Below, in pieces: positions 11,801 to 25,964 of a DNA stretch of 60,000 nucleotides. This stretch comes from Tubulanus polymorphus. Its lineage: Eukaryota; Nemertea; Palaeonemertea; Tubulaniformes; Tubulanidae. How positions within the stretch are numbered: the first letter of the stretch is position 1; each line of letters begins with the position of its first letter. The position numbers were made by a program, and so were the translations under genes. Location: the NCBI RefSeq assembly GCF_964204645.1, contig NC_134029.1, forward strand, positions 3,793,001-3,853,000. The letters are read 5' to 3'. Under the pieces are notes generated by a model. The model did not search any database and was not told where the DNA came from. It saw nothing but the letters and a program-made list of their open reading frames with translations.

Positions 11801-14800
11801 ATTCAAGTACATAAAAGCATGTCTGACATGAACTGCACTCAGTGATTCATTGGGTAAAAACATTCGTTTTTATGTTGCACGAGAGGTTATTAAGATTCAA
11901 CACGTAGCGCGTTACGGCGAGCAACTTGAGAAGAAATCTCTGTCAACTCTTAATCAGACACGGAATTGGATGGACGGACTAAAATGCATTAGTTTCGTTA
12001 TATTAAAAATCCAGGGCATCATGATTAGGACAGGTCTCCGACGGGAAGGAATATTTTTATCATTAACACGTATACAATCATTTAGGGTCTTTGGGGATAA
12101 AGGGATCTTTTTGCCATCACCCCATATGACCACGGACGTATAATCTCATTTATACGCCCATGTTATGACTTGAGCAATGATCAGATCAACGAGGACACCC
12201 TGCCATCTCACTAGAATGGCGGGAGTATCAAATAGGGCATTTCATATCAAAATTTAAGTTAATTTTCAACTAAATTTCATCTAGACTTTAAGCCTCCGAC
12301 ATTAGAGGCAAAACATTGTGTCTCGATTGATGAACTCTGATTGATTTCTTAAATGTTCATTCACAGCGCGTTCGTCATCCGTAGAAATTGAGAGAAATGA
12401 TGTATCGATTTTAATCGAATCTACTAAAGCCCATACAACTAAGTCCGCATGTAGCTTTATTATATCGACAACGATATCTAAATCGCCATCCAGGTACCGA
12501 GACCACATGTCCCCGGACGATTTGTGGTTGTCCATTCTATGTTGTAATCTTTATGTTTACAATAAAATTTCAATGGTTAAAAAAAATCCGGGTACTTTTT
12601 TTCGTGGCGTTTGCCTAGAGATGTATTATACCCTTCTTGTCTGATGCATGCATCCATCTTTTTAGGCCAGGTGTTGTGAAAGAGGAATATAACAAGACAA
12701 GTTGCTCTCACATTAAACGAAATGTTCACTATTACTGTAATAGCGTACGAACATGCCGAAACGCCGCAGAAATCATCCTTACTATCTTGACTGCTTGTTT
12801 TATCGGATGCTACAAGAACTAAATTGATGTTAGTTTCCAGTTAGACTACGGCATATTTTGTTCCCACAATAACATCTCCAATTCGCAATCAGATTTAAGC
12901 ATATTTGGCCTCGAACAATAATCGATGTTTGAATTCAGCCTTGAAATATTCGCAAACGTTTTAAGAGTTTTTTAAGAGAAACCGAAAAGTAGTGGATACC
13001 ACTTCCTGTGGAGTTTACGAGCCTACGCAGAAATAGTCATTCAAGAACATTTCCAATATGCGGAATTCTGAAACACTAGTTGAAAAACGGGCTAGTAGAA
13101 ATCTTAAAACGATTTCTAATTACAACGAGTATTAGCAAGTATTTGATATCTGTTGACAAATACAGGGCTTTACGTTTTCAGTATAACCGGTTCAGATTTG
13201 TGACTGTTTCTTAGCAATGACGTCAGAATGATCGTCGTTTGTAAGGAAACGGTGATAGTTAGGTTTACGTGACAATCAAGCTGACATCATTCGGTCATCA
13301 TTGATAGATTTCATTAGGTCTGCACTGATACGCGTGACACGGGTTTTTTGTTTTAGTGAACTGATTGCAGATTTAAGAGCTACAATAACAAAATGGGACC
13401 CAGAAAACGTGTGTCTAACCATTGTTACCGTGCCGACGCTTGATACTCATCCATTCTATACGACAGCTTTGTCAACATTACATTCTCTTAAGTGGCCCTA
13501 CTTTTTCTGCCTTTCCCTGCCAAAAAAGGTTTGCCCGACTAGTTCCTAATTGGCTATTTTTTGTTTTCCCCATTTTACCTACTTCATGGAAAACACGATA
13601 AAATGTAGCGAATCTTCAGACATTTTTATGTCAGCGCGTTTCAGACCTCCATATCCTTGGTTTAGGTGCTTGTTTATATTATGTCACCTCAGAATATCGG
13701 TGAAAGTGAAACATGTTTTTTTTATGGCGAAAGTACTAGAAATGTTGGAGCATTCCCATGTGGCATAAGTGAAATCATAGACTATCGAAAGAAAATTTCT
13801 ACAGTCGATGGTGAAAGATTATGGCGAGTATTTGTGAGTAAAGTTCTCGATACTTCATGCCCTATCCAGCCATCTATAAAATCCCAACTTTTAGCCCTGC
13901 AAATATTTGATTCCTTCTTTCTACATCTTTTTAAAGCATGTACCATGAAACGAGTCTATGTTTAAAGCGATGACCACATCACAGCCTGCAACGATTAGTT
14001 TAATGAAGGGTCCATGAAATTTCACTATCAATCTGTCTGTTTGAAAATTAATTCGTTTTCATGTATATGTTTAACTCAGGCGTCAAACCTGGGTTCTAGT
14101 GATTGAATAAATTTTGACAGGGGCCAATGAAATATGTTAATGAATTGTCTATGACTTTTATCAGCGCTTAGTTAATTGCGTTGTACGTTCTGAGATTTGT
14201 TGAGGAAATGTTAATAAAGTGCATCATAGAAATGCAAAAGTATACCTGTACGGATATTGCTCTAACTCACCGTCGCACGAGAAGTAGCTAGCGCTAGCAA
14301 TATGAATATTGTCGGGTTTTCTGAAGAGATCACTTTATAGTTGTAATCAATTAAGTTGCGAGTCTTTGAGAACTGGGAATAAGTGGGAGGAAACATATCA
14401 AATATAATTGATTTTCTGTCATTTTCGTTTAAATCGAACAGTTTTCTATCAAGAGCAATATCCGCGGAAGAAAGTTAATCCTGAAACTACGGCCCGAATT
14501 CATGGCGCTAAAGTGGAGCAACAGTAGTTGCACTCAACACACCTTCAGCAACCTGACGGTTCAACGCGCCTTCGTCTACGGCTAGTAAACCGGAACTTTC
14601 GCAACTGTGACGTATATCATTACCAAAACAAAATATATATATATACTATTATTACTATTTTTGGCAAAAAGCTGGAAGAATAAATGAATGTAATCGTTTA
14701 CCTTTGAAAATGAATAGTATTCAAGTTCCCGATAAGATCAATAAACCGGGGCTTCTACAAAATATGGTACAGCAAAATGATAACGTTTGACCCCTTAAAG

Positions 14801-16551
14801 GGCAAGCTCTACCTGTGATTAGCATAACAGGTCGGCTCGATATATTTGTATGTTCTCTCTCGCACATCACCAGATCTGGTGGTCGAAAAAATGATGATGT
14901 GTGGAAAATACGTTTGTGATATTATATGAAAATGAAGATTATTGTTTGTATCGCAAGTGCAAAGTCCACTCGCCATTTATTCAGCATATCATATTTCAGA
15001 TATAAAATAATTAATTGCGCTTCTTAATGTATCGTAGTTATTCCAATGATTAAAGAATCAACAAAAAAAATCTTTGATTTTCATTTCCGAGTATGGATTG
15101 CGTAATGTAAAACAAGTATATGAGAGTAACGCTTAGATACTGATAGAAGTACTCTTTGTCAACTGAAGTGGAATTATCTACATTGACAAATGATATCATT
15201 GAATCCATTTACCGCAATATAAATTTAATAGGACTCTCCCCCCATGTGACATGTATTTTCCGATGCTAAATATAGATATCTTGTTTCCGCACTGTCCGTC
15301 TCAGACTCCATCAACTCATCGACTGAATACTGACCAACGCTTCCGACGCTTTTAGTGCTTATTAAAGAAACCTTACGGACATCGAGAATAGGGCGTTGTT
15401 CCCGAAGACCTACTCACATTATAAGGAACGGTCATATTTCAGTGTTTCTTGAACATAACGGATTAATCTCGTGCAATTCAAGTAACTCGAGTTGTCTAAA
15501 AGCATGCTGTGATTTTTATTTTTCGTTTTAGATAATACCTCGGTTAGGTCGACACGTTGACAGAGTGTTTCAATCGTTCGATCATTACCGACCTATATTC
15601 ATACATAGGTCACGACTGGCATTGCCTAATGAAGTCAATAGCGATTGTCAATCAAGAATTAAAGAGAACCGCCATGGAGAAATTGGCAATTTTAGGCAGC
15701 CAGTTCTGTAGTGAATTGGTTTAGTTGAAGTAGCTGATTGATGGCATGTTGGTTATCTGATACGTAATCACCAGTCTGCCGTAATGAATCAATGACCATA
15801 TCGCATGTCGTCAATAGAAAGCTTTATACTTACTTTTCATCGCTCATATTCTCAAACATTGTCTCTTACAAAATCAAAACGAAAAATATGCACGCGGCAC
15901 AATGGCCGACTGTCTTGTCCTGCTTATTTCGGGCGGAGATTCTCTAAATGAGAGAATGTAATCGAACTGATAAGACAAAAACGTGATATCCGATGTTTTG
16001 TTTTTTAATGAAAAACGATTAGACTACAGTTCGCCATTGTAGGCTGCGTGCGCACAGAGCCAGACTGTTCAGATCAGTAAATAAACAACTTCTTTTCTAT
16101 ACGCGCGCAGTTCAAGTTCTGTCGTTTTTCCATTAATTTCTGTAATTGACGTGCGGCTGTGAGATTCGTATCAATTTTTCTTTCCTACAAACACACTATT
16201 ATGCGCCAGTTCTCGCAATGGAAATACTAAGACGGGTATAATGAACTCACACCGCGTTTAAACATTCAGATTGTCTTCGATAGATCAAGCCGAGCAGAGC
16301 AGACTGTCAAAGCGTTCAATCATTCCGTTTTCCATCCGTGACTTCATTACGATATTTCTCAGCCTTTATACTTAATACGTATGTAAAAAAAGATGTCATA
16401 CGGCCTCAGTTCGTCTTAATGACTTCGTGCGCAACCAACGCGCTGAACTAGATTCACCGTACCGAAAATTATTAATCATATAACGTAATAAACGAGTTGG
16501 TTGAAATCTAAGGATGGGACGCAATCCTCGGAGGGTAGTTTCACGGAGCTC
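8842..16551. other. Intergenic DNA, nothing recognised apart from short motifs
   Basis: 7.7 kb without a supportable gene. It includes one perfect TGACGTCA at 13218-13225 and a small p53-like palindrome CATGTCTGACATG near 11819. Open frames of about 100 codons at 11298-11603 and 13666-13965 have no recognisable content and no good splice context. Confidence 0.4.
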
Positions 16552-16581
16552 CTCTCTCTCTCTCACTCACTCGCTCTCTCT
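16552..16581 (+). repeat. (CT)n tract
   Basis: CT dinucleotides interrupted by a few CACT and CGCT units. It is followed within 600 bases by a CpG-richer segment (about 16720-17100). Confidence 0.8.
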
Positions 16582-18035
16582 GCAGCAAGTTTTGTTTTGT
16601 GATTAATGAAGGTTTTCGTCGGTGATTAATGAATTTGTGATCTGCAAACATTACGTTCTATTAATTAAGCGGGATTCTATCTGTTTGATTCATTATCGGT
16701 ATCGACGGTTTAATACCCCCAGCAGACTGTCTGTGGTTGTTTGAGTCTGGCGGTTTCATTTCGAGACCCGCGTATTGATACCGCAGCCGACCGTATATAG
16801 TACCCGGCTCCCGGCGAAAAAAAAATTAGTGAAATCATCGTTTTAAAAATAGCAATCTACAGCGTACTACATCCACGTGAGAGCGCATCCTGTGGGTATT
16901 CCGCGTTTTACAGCGCGCCAATTGATGTCAATTGATGTCTCACGGAGATGATTTAGCCCAGGTCAAACTCTCCTCGATCGGACCCGAGTCAAATCGGCCC
17001 GTGCGTTCACGTGTAAACCACTCGCTCGTTACTGAAATGCTGTTGAGACGATACCGTGGCAAGCGAGGTGACCTAATTCCCGAACTAAAAGGTTGGTGCG
17101 GGCCTGGGCCAAATTTTTTTTTGGCCTAGACACTTTGGCCAAACAAAAATGGGGAAATACTTTTGTTTTTCGTGCTGCAGCAAAGGAGAACGCTATGAAA
17201 ATACCGAAATATATCAAAATTAGTTCTAAGATTTTGAGATGTGAACAGATTTCCCATCTATAGACGTCACGACTAAGAATTTCTTAAAATTTCAGAAGCC
17301 GTCGTGAAGAGATACGAACATGTCGAACATGTGAAGCACATCTCGGACTAGATCTGAGAAACCTCATACACATTCTCAATATTGACAGTTATTAAAGAAT
17401 GTTTTATGATTGCTGTCATTTTGTTGCTTATGTTAAAACGTGTCGACGCATATAACAAGTGACATTTACACAATACATTTCTTATAACGCGCATTCTGTT
17501 TACTTGATATTAAATCTCTTTCGGAGAATTATTCGTCGTCCGTCGAAACTTTTATCTGCTATACAAGAGTGTCGAATTGCCCCTCAACATCACCCCTTGA
17601 ACCTGTTACTTATTACGGAAATATCGGGAAAGGATGTGGCGGCGGCGGCGCACGCGTCGTCGATATTGTTTCAAAACGAGAACCTAAAACCTGTGTGATT
17701 CGACCAATCGGAGTGCAGGAACTGTGGCCTTGACCTTGTCCTCTGCGGCTTCCGCGCAAGAATCCATTGCCCTACTTTCACGGACTTGAAATCATTCAAC
17801 TTTCGTAGATTTTTTATAATCAGGGCAATATTTCTGCCTCGGAAGGAAGATTCATTGAAAACCATTGTTTCTCATTTTCCGTTTTGGGACAGACCTCATA
17901 GTTCGTTTGACCTTCTGTGTCTGGAGACTTGCCGTACGTCACAACAAAAGATGAAATGATCATTTACGAATTTCTGGATTTGTCGTGTAAATTATTTATC
18001 GTGTTTGACAGTCGATCAATATGGCATCATCACCT
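16582..18035. other. Intergenic DNA with a CpG-richer patch
   Basis: About 16720-17100 is richer in CpG than its surroundings and could be a promoter or 5' untranslated exon. A 65-codon plus-strand frame (16932-17129) begins with ATG ATG but shows no recognised domain. At 17093-17135, GCGGGCCTGGGCCAAAT with a T-run and GGCC resembles the minus strand of 53853-53906. No gene is called. Confidence 0.3.
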
Positions 18036-18175
18036 GGGGCCAGTTGCATAGTCATGGCTTAGACTTAAGACCAGTCTAAGACCAACTTCGTTCTATAGCC
18101 AATCTAACAACTTGAGACCAGTCTTCAGATTTAAGACCAATCATGGACTTAAGTCACAACTGTGCAACTGGCCCC
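18036..18175. mobile_element. MITE-like element with 17-bp terminal inverted repeats
   Basis: Left end GGGGCCAGTTGCATAGT and right end ACTGTGCAACTGGCCCC are reverse complements over 17 bases with one mismatch. The 140-bp body contains repeated AAGACCAGTCTAAGACCAA-like strings (AGACCAGTCT appears twice) and no reading frame. This fits a non-autonomous DNA transposon. I do not see a convincing target-site duplication, so the exact ends may be one or two bases off. Confidence 0.75.
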
Positions 18176-21100
18176 TGAAGAAATGGCTGACACGAGCTCT
18201 GTTTAGAGTGAATTTTGGTTGACCCTTAAAAGCACTTGATAACAAAAAGAGAAAACAATGTAAATCAGTAAGACGCTAGTTATATACTTGGTTCTCTATA
18301 AAACTGACCCTGATTTAGATAACGTGAATTCAATATGGAGAGTTATAGTGAAGACAAGCTTTTTTTGTCATCATCGTCACAAACTGAAGGATTTTTGGTA
18401 CAGCAGTTCAGTTCCTAATTACCGGATCTGTCGTGTGTAAAAGATTCATTCTTAAAAGTCTCTATAGATCCCGTCATTGACATCATCGAGCCGGAAACAC
18501 GTATTGGATGAAACGGAGATCCTGCCATTCATTTCAACTCTCCAATGATTAGTGTAATCTGTCAATACGATTGAGACCTCGTTGCAAAGAAAAACTGGAC
18601 AGAAAATTACACACTTATCTGTTGACTTCACGGAATGACAAATTATTTTCTTCAACTCCGCCGTGGAATCAGACACGAGTGATGCATTTCCTCTCTCGAA
18701 CTGAAGTTTAATTAAATTCAGTCGTTTTTTTTTCAATTACACTGTCCCGTGTACATCAAAACGTTTACTGGATGTTTATTGGTTCATCTTGTCTTTTATT
18801 AAATAGTTGAAAATTTTGCCCTATTATAAGCTGTCTTTCTGTAGTGTTACTATGGCAATCAGCCCGCAAGGTTGAGGATTTAGCCCCGAGGTATTTCGCA
18901 GTTCCATCTATCCCCCCTTAGGCTCACATCTTTTCTAAACAAGGAATACGAAAGTGAATTTACTCGACTATCTATATGACAAAACTCTCTAGACAACGAG
19001 AGGCAATTAAATTCTTGAATGCGTTAAATTTGAAAATCTTGACTCGGTTCTTTTTTTAAATGTAGAATATGCAATACCGAAGGAAAGTTCTTGCGAATGA
19101 GATTCCATTAAAATGAGTCGGTGATGTTGGAGAGCTCGGTTGAAATTCAGAATAACGTCAGTGCAGTGAACAGTAACTGACACTGTCTGTAACAAGGACA
19201 GTATGAATCAGTGGAGAGATGATAGAGTTCATTTCGATGCATTGGAACGTCACCCCCAGGGTTCGTTTCTCAGTGAGAGAGTAACTCAAATACCGCCATT
19301 CAATATCCACTGCCAGACATAACATTTGATTGTGTCATTAAAATGGAATGCGTGCTATTTAAAATGCGTAAATATCGCCGTCCGCGAACGCTCTTTCATT
19401 TTTCGTAGCTTCGTAATTGGTTAACGTTGTCATATAAGGAAAGAGTATTAGTATTCGTTCTGAAGTCGACTTATAGGTCCTTGATCGGATCATCTGATCT
19501 AGCGGATCGATAGGGGATCAGTTAAGAGAGATTCCGAAACGGACGTTTTTGAGGCTATAGTTGATTGGCAAGCAAAACGGATTGAAGTGAAGTCTCGTCG
19601 ATAATCTTAAGTGTTCTAATAATTGATAAGCGAAATTACGCCATCGAGTGCGCGCTTATGACTGACAGCACCGACAGTGTAAGTTAGAATGCAATTTAGA
19701 GTTTGAATAATAATGCAGAGAATGAACTTGTTTTGAGTCTGGTTAATTCTGCTGGGCTCACATCAATGATGAGTGATTCTCTAATAGAATTTCAGAAAAA
19801 AAACAACAAAATGAAGAAAATCTATCGGAGTATTTGACGACTCGAATTGGCCTGATTTTCACAGCAGCGGTGCTCTCAGTTCGGGCGCCTTGTGAACTGC
19901 ATCGAAAAATACCTCGTCGAAACGTCAAATACTCTCTAAGTTTGTCTCCATATTGTCGGTTTTCTTCAATCATATACACCAATAGTCAGTCAACAGAAAA
20001 AAAGAAACGAATATGAATCTCTGCTGGTAATGGTAATTTGGAAAGCCTTCGGGATACGTATGAATAATAAAGAAATACGCGTTTCATTTCATTACGCGTT
20101 CCTAAAATAGATTTTTTTCTGGAACGCTGTTCGAATTTGATCAGCAATATATTCATTCTCGGTAAAACTACAAAAGGCGTAGGCTTTCATTCGAAGTGAC
20201 GGGGTCTGTTTCATTCGAAAGTGCCAACGATTTTTACTATGTATACGCTTACGGGTATATTGTGTATGTAACGATGATTTGAGCTCGATGTAGGCGTACT
20301 ACCATTCTCTCGCATTTGACATTTTATTTGCGATTGATTGTTTTCGACATTTTATTGGCTGGAAAATGGCCTTAGAGACCTTCAATGACTAATTCAATTT
20401 TGATTTGCTTAGTATTTTTTCAAACGGACCAGCGATACTTGAAACTACTCTGTAACGTAAACGTGTTAAGGGCATTTGTATTTAGTGCGAAGTGAATTAA
20501 GCGTAGTCAAAGATAGAAAATTCCTTGAAATTGTTGCGAGTACACATATCATTGACATACAAATATAAGAACGATTTCAAAATCAAAATCACGTATGAAG
20601 TAATGTGGAAGAAGTACTTCGTGAATTCATGAAGGACGTTATTCCACTTTTGCGATGAAAGTTTGTCAAATTAAACTTTAAATTCGGGGTTAAGAACTAT
20701 AGCGTGATAAAGAACTTGACAAACGTGTTACGTACCTGGGTGATTGTGTCTTATGTATATATATATGGACTCGTGTGAATATCTGCAATGACAAGGACAA
20801 GGAAAAATACGTGAGATGAGCGGTTATAAGCTTTCAAGAACTGTGATCTGGCGCATATAGCGACGTCGAGCTGTTATGTCGTGGCACGCATACCGCCACT
20901 AATCATCTGTAATCTATCTGTGGATGCCATTTTGTCGCAGGAAATTGATACGTTCGAAGCCTCTTTGCCATTTAAGCCACGAACGTGGTAATAAATTAAT
21001 AATCCGGAGACAAAAGTTTATTATTATTTTGTCAGTTTGATTGATACGCGAATGTCATTTCAATGCGGGTTAAAAGTGCGGCATCGGATTGCTGCAGCTG

Positions 21101-23042
21101 CTGCTGTTACTGCTTTTGAATTGGGCGATTTCTATTTCAAAACTCGATTATTTTCGCTCATTTTCATCTTTTTGCATAACGAGTTAAACAAACCCCGGAT
21201 TTACCTTCAAGGCTAGTTTTCGCGAGCGGTTTTCAACCGGCAATTTCCTGCTGAGAAATGTAGCAATAAATTCGACCTGCTCGCGGCGAGCGGAAAACCC
21301 TAGCCGGAATCCGCTCGTAAAAACCGGCTTGAAAGTTTCGCAAAGCGTACGAACGGATGGCTGCCTTTTGTTGAAATTATCGTCGAGTAATTTTTTTTCA
21401 CGCGATATAAGATTTCCCCGATGACTTGCGCAAACTATCTAGATATCGGTAACTGATCAGTGTTTGCTATAGGTTTAATTCCCCTTGTGGTAACGAAGCG
21501 GACAGAAATTGACTCTTAACCAATGCGTACATTTTCTTTTGTTATTCATATCCGCGTATCGATGATAAAAAGGTAATACGTTTGCGCGGCGGCGAATTGG
21601 GGCTAAGCTGGCGAAAAACCCTTTTGTGATTGCCATCGACCGTGATCAAAAGTGGTCATCGTTTCACCTGGGGAATGGATGTTTTCCCGTTTACCGGATG
21701 AAACAGATTATTGCGATGACGTCCGATGATGTCGACGCCAGACTGGAGAGCAGTATACTCGCGTAATCGACGCAGTTTCGATTATCAATCGTCTCGGAAT
21801 ATTGGAAACGCGTCTGACGATTTTTCTCTGCTGTTCGCGTCGCCGTCGCCGCCGGATTTGAACGTATAAATGCGAAATTGCGATGGTGAGCATTCGTTTA
21901 AAATCCGATTTGGTAAGAGAGCCCGCGCGCTTAGCGTTCACCGGTTCAGGTGCTCGCCTTTTTTAAAATCGTCAATTCCTAAGCTTCCTGAAAATTGAAA
22001 TTCTGCGTTCGAGCGAGCGACATTTTTTAAATCAGATGACGCAATCAATTCGGAATGGTATAGCGCGATTCTAGATGAAATATGAGGTCGTTTTACGGTA
22101 GGGATTGATTCATGAGTATGTGATGATATTCAGCATAAAATAGACATTATACGCATGATACCGAAGCAGAGAAGGACGGTGGAGAATTTTTCCGAATTTT
22201 GAATAATTTTACGAATTTTAGTATCACATACCGGGTAACGCCAAGTTTTAATTGGCGAACATGAATTATGAATTACTGCAATCATGATGAATGCAGCTGC
22301 GTCAGTATGAAAAACGTGCTGTTTATGGTGAACTATCTATCACTCATCCTGACTTTCAGCGATCAAGTTCACTATTTTATTTCGGCAGTAAACTGAAAAC
22401 CAGTAAAACGAATTCGTCGCTCATTAATATAGTGGGCAAGTCGCAGCTGTATTTGGGAAGCGTAAAGAATATATATTATTACAGTAGATATTATCGCTTG
22501 AAAAGGTTCACGGGATGCCATTTCTCTCGTAGCTTACTGAAATGAGATCATGTTTTCGCGCTGTTTACTTAGTATAAGTTACGAACTGATTATGACTGCA
22601 GACGTGACTGATGGCGTTGTCTATTTTGAAAAATGGATAATAACCGCCTAATCTCGTGGCTCGATATGACTGAATTATTCCAAGGTAAATAAGACCCTCA
22701 TTGTGCAATCTCATAACTGTCGGTCTTTATTAGCCCTCTTTCGATAGAAAAATTTGCTGTATGTTTTTGCACCCAGCGAGGAATACATTTCCTGAATAGA
22801 AAGGAGCGTTTATTGAATAAAAATGTTCGGATAGCTGACAGCGGTTCGCGTCTCTCCGGAGAAAGCCTAATTCATTTCACTTCACACTTCACACTTTACT
22901 ATCGATGCATTTTTACAGTAGTTGAAATAACGAGTCAAAAAATCTCATTAGATTTTTGTAAAATATCTTAATTCCGATCTTTAAGCTGCAGGAATGCGGT
23001 GCCAAACGTTGAAATAGCTAACCTCCTTTAAAGTTGCTCTCA
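18176..23042. other. Intergenic DNA, nothing recognised
   Basis: Several open frames of 60-95 codons exist on both strands (for example 18452-18736 and 21708-21941, both minus; the latter Arg-rich) but none has a recognisable domain or a supported splice site. Confidence 0.4.
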
Positions 23043-23119
23043 AGCCCAACGCACACGATGCAGGAAACAACGGAATCAAACATGTTTTCCGTGTTTCCTT
23101 GCGTCGTGCGCGTTGGGCT
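23043..23119. mobile_element. Foldback element, 77 bp
   Basis: The two halves are near-perfect reverse complements over about 33 bases: the left begins AGCCCAACGCACACGATGCA and the right ends GCGTCGTGCGCGTTGGGCT, with only a handful of mismatches or one-base gaps and a short centre (about TCAAACATG). It may be a tiny MITE or the remnant of a palindromic insertion. No coding capacity. Confidence 0.8.
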
Positions 23120-25804
23120 GAAGCTACACTGAGCTCAGTGAATCTGTCTTGGTGACCAGTCCTGAATGCATCGTCAGAAATTCAATCTCCGACCTCTTCA
23201 AACTATAGATAATGCATTTGGAAACAAACGTCTGGTGCGTAAGCAGCTTAATAGGGTTTCTGTCCGGAATATAACTAACACGAGCAACGACGTCATTAGG
23301 CCGAAAACAATTGGAAAACTGATACATCGAAACATCGTCGCTGTAAAACAACCGGCAAATTACTGCGTGGTGGATTATTTTCACGATTTAACCGCTGTTT
23401 ATTGCAGAGGATATCGGCCAACAACGAACAGAGCGAGTTACTTCATTGGGGCGCTAATCTCTCTCTGTGTCTGCCCTCACTGTGATGAATATATATCACT
23501 AATCAAAGAGAGGAAATGCAAGAGAGAATTCGTTCGGCCGGTTCTTTCAATGCGGCCCGTATCTATACGTCTACGCGATAGAGATATTGGTCACTGTTTT
23601 ACTGATGATTGCTTTCTGCTTCTTTCCAATAAAAACCCAATTAATTCGATATATTGAACGTATATTGTTCGCGTGAAGTTTTTTTCCATACGATTTGCAC
23701 CAAGCAAACCGCACTCGTTGACGTCCTGGGTGACATTTACCTGTAGTTCTGTTTCTTTTTTCCCCGGTGAACTGACTTCTGGAATAAGCGAGCGATTCTG
23801 CAAATAATGCCTTGCAGGATCTGGTTGCGATATACGGTAACCGCAGCAGAAGTATGCCCTTGGGTCTGAATTGTCTTATTGATGAGGCTCAGTCGTCACA
23901 GGCGCTCCCCTTACCTCCCGGGGTAGCGTAGAGACCCCGCCACATTTACGATACTCGTTCAAATAGGTATAGACTCATGATATGGATATATAGATTACGG
24001 TAATTTTGAAGATACCTATATAATGTTACCATCCCGCATTGTAAATTGACTAAAAGGTTTAGTGAAATATATAGAAATATTTTGGGACCACCCTTCATCG
24101 GTCATCTTCACGGACGAATGATGGTAGTACCCAACTTGTTAGTCAGAGTTTACGGGATTTTGCGTTTTATCACCACATAACGGATGTATTGCGATTTCGA
24201 GGGTTTCAACGTGCGCTGAACATGCGTTGGTTCTTTTGAACAACGTCCGAGAAAATGCCACATGTAGCGCTGTTTATCGCTGATGATGACGACGAAGTGC
24301 GTAAGAGTTATTGCCGGGACTAGGATACGATACGCGCATTCACTCGCTGTCGGTTGAGTTTGAAAATCAAATCGTCGTCGGAGATTTGATTTCGACCGTA
24401 CTCGACAACGACATACACCAGCGTAATATAAAGCATCGATTTTCCTGTCGAAAAAATTAATCGCCGAAGCATTGAGAGAATATTGTTCGAGCGTACATCG
24501 ATTATAGTAAACTGCTTAAAGATGGCGCCGAATCTCTATAGATGCGACGGTAGATATACCGTATACTGAAAAGCGCTCGCGATGTGTAATCAAGTGATAG
24601 CCTTGCCACAGCCGATGGGTTGCGACCAGATATCTATCCTTGCGCAGACATACCCCGCGGATATCACACCTTTTAAAGTAATGCGGAGTCTGGTGATAAT
24701 TATTTCCCCGCAGCGCGAATCTATCTAGATTAAATGTAATCGGGTGCGCTATAGACCACGGCTGTTGTTTTCTCTTCATATTACGCGTTCGTTCTGGTAA
24801 TAATTTATTTCACGGTGTTTTTTGTCACGACGGAAGGAAAGACGCCGGTGCTGCGCGTTATAACTCCATTAATGACACAATCAAAAGTTAGAAATCTTAT
24901 CAAGTGCCAAGTTCCGTTTATTTAATGTGTCGCAGGAACAAGTTTCCAGGGCTATGAGAGTGTTGAATTAAGCGTGCGTGTAAAAAGTTGAACCGTCAGC
25001 TTCTCGGTAGAAAACGCTAAGACACTGAATTTTTAATAAAAATTTGCATCTCCAATTTACGGCACGTGGCTCAAACGATTCCCCAGGAACGCCAGACTCG
25101 TCAAGATGTTGCGAGGGCATCACTGAATCTATATAAATCCCCATCCCTCTTGATCTGAAGGTAGGAGTCAGCGACCACCAATCTACCAACTTGATGAAAT
25201 AACAGTAGCGCGTGACTGGCTTACCGATATTTTTCAACTTTTCAATTGTTCTTAGCATAAGTATTCTATAAGTTATGGTTTAGAGCTTACGTCTTAGGAT
25301 TGTAAAACGAGCTCGGTTGAGACTTGTTTTGTCGGGGCCGCTGCGTGTCCGGGTCCAGCTTAAAATTTCCGTCTCATTTCATTTCAACTTAATGTTACAT
25401 CTATCGCTAAAGATGATAATAACGTTTTCAATTTTCCCTTGGACTTTGATGCTTGCATAATTGTAGCAGCGACACTCTCGTCTTCATCCGTTTTGGAAAA
25501 CGTCAACAACTCCTTGACGACAACATCGATTCTCTTCCAGTAGGCATCAGTGACGAAACAAACCTCGCAACACGAACGACAAAAAAACTTTGGAATTTTG
25601 CATTTCTTCAACTAAAGCAGCTGTATGCATTGCGTCGCGATCGGGGATCGAGTGAAATGAAATTGTTGCCGGAGTGATCGAGATGGAGAATTCGTTCGTC
25701 GCAATTGTCTTCAATGACGAGTAGCCCAATCAAGTCGATTTCATGGTGTGTTTGATAAGGGGGAATCACATTACGGTTCTTCTTGCGTTAATGACGCGAG
25801 ATGA
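23120..25804. other. Intergenic DNA, nothing recognised
   Basis: It contains the longest chance-like frame of the window (23166-23657 plus, 163 codons) which has no recognised domain and starts directly after the foldback element. No RNA gene seen. Confidence 0.35.
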
Positions 25805-25836
25805 GCTATTGGAACTAACATCTAGCTTCCAATAGC
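25805..25836. repeat. Perfect 10-bp stem hairpin
   Basis: GCTATTGGAA at 25805-25814 and TTCCAATAGC at 25827-25836 with a 12-base loop. Confidence 0.7.
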
Positions 25837-25964
25837 CGGACGCATAGATACTAAAGCGAATCTGTTTTTGAGTAGGCAGGCCGGATGTGAAAAATAAAGA
25901 ATATCTGAATAGAAGTCATTTAACGGCTGAAATTTTAGATAGAGTCTGGGAATATAAGGGGTGG

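Noticed and set aside
13976-13999. ATCACAGCC, resembling the seed of the miR-2/13 family
   Set aside because: No complementary arm with a miR-2-type star sequence nearby, so no hairpin precursor.
23166-23657. 163-codon plus-strand frame, the longest in the window outside repeats
   Set aside because: No domain, membrane pattern or codon bias recognised, no splice context, and frames of this size are expected occasionally in 60 kb on both strands.
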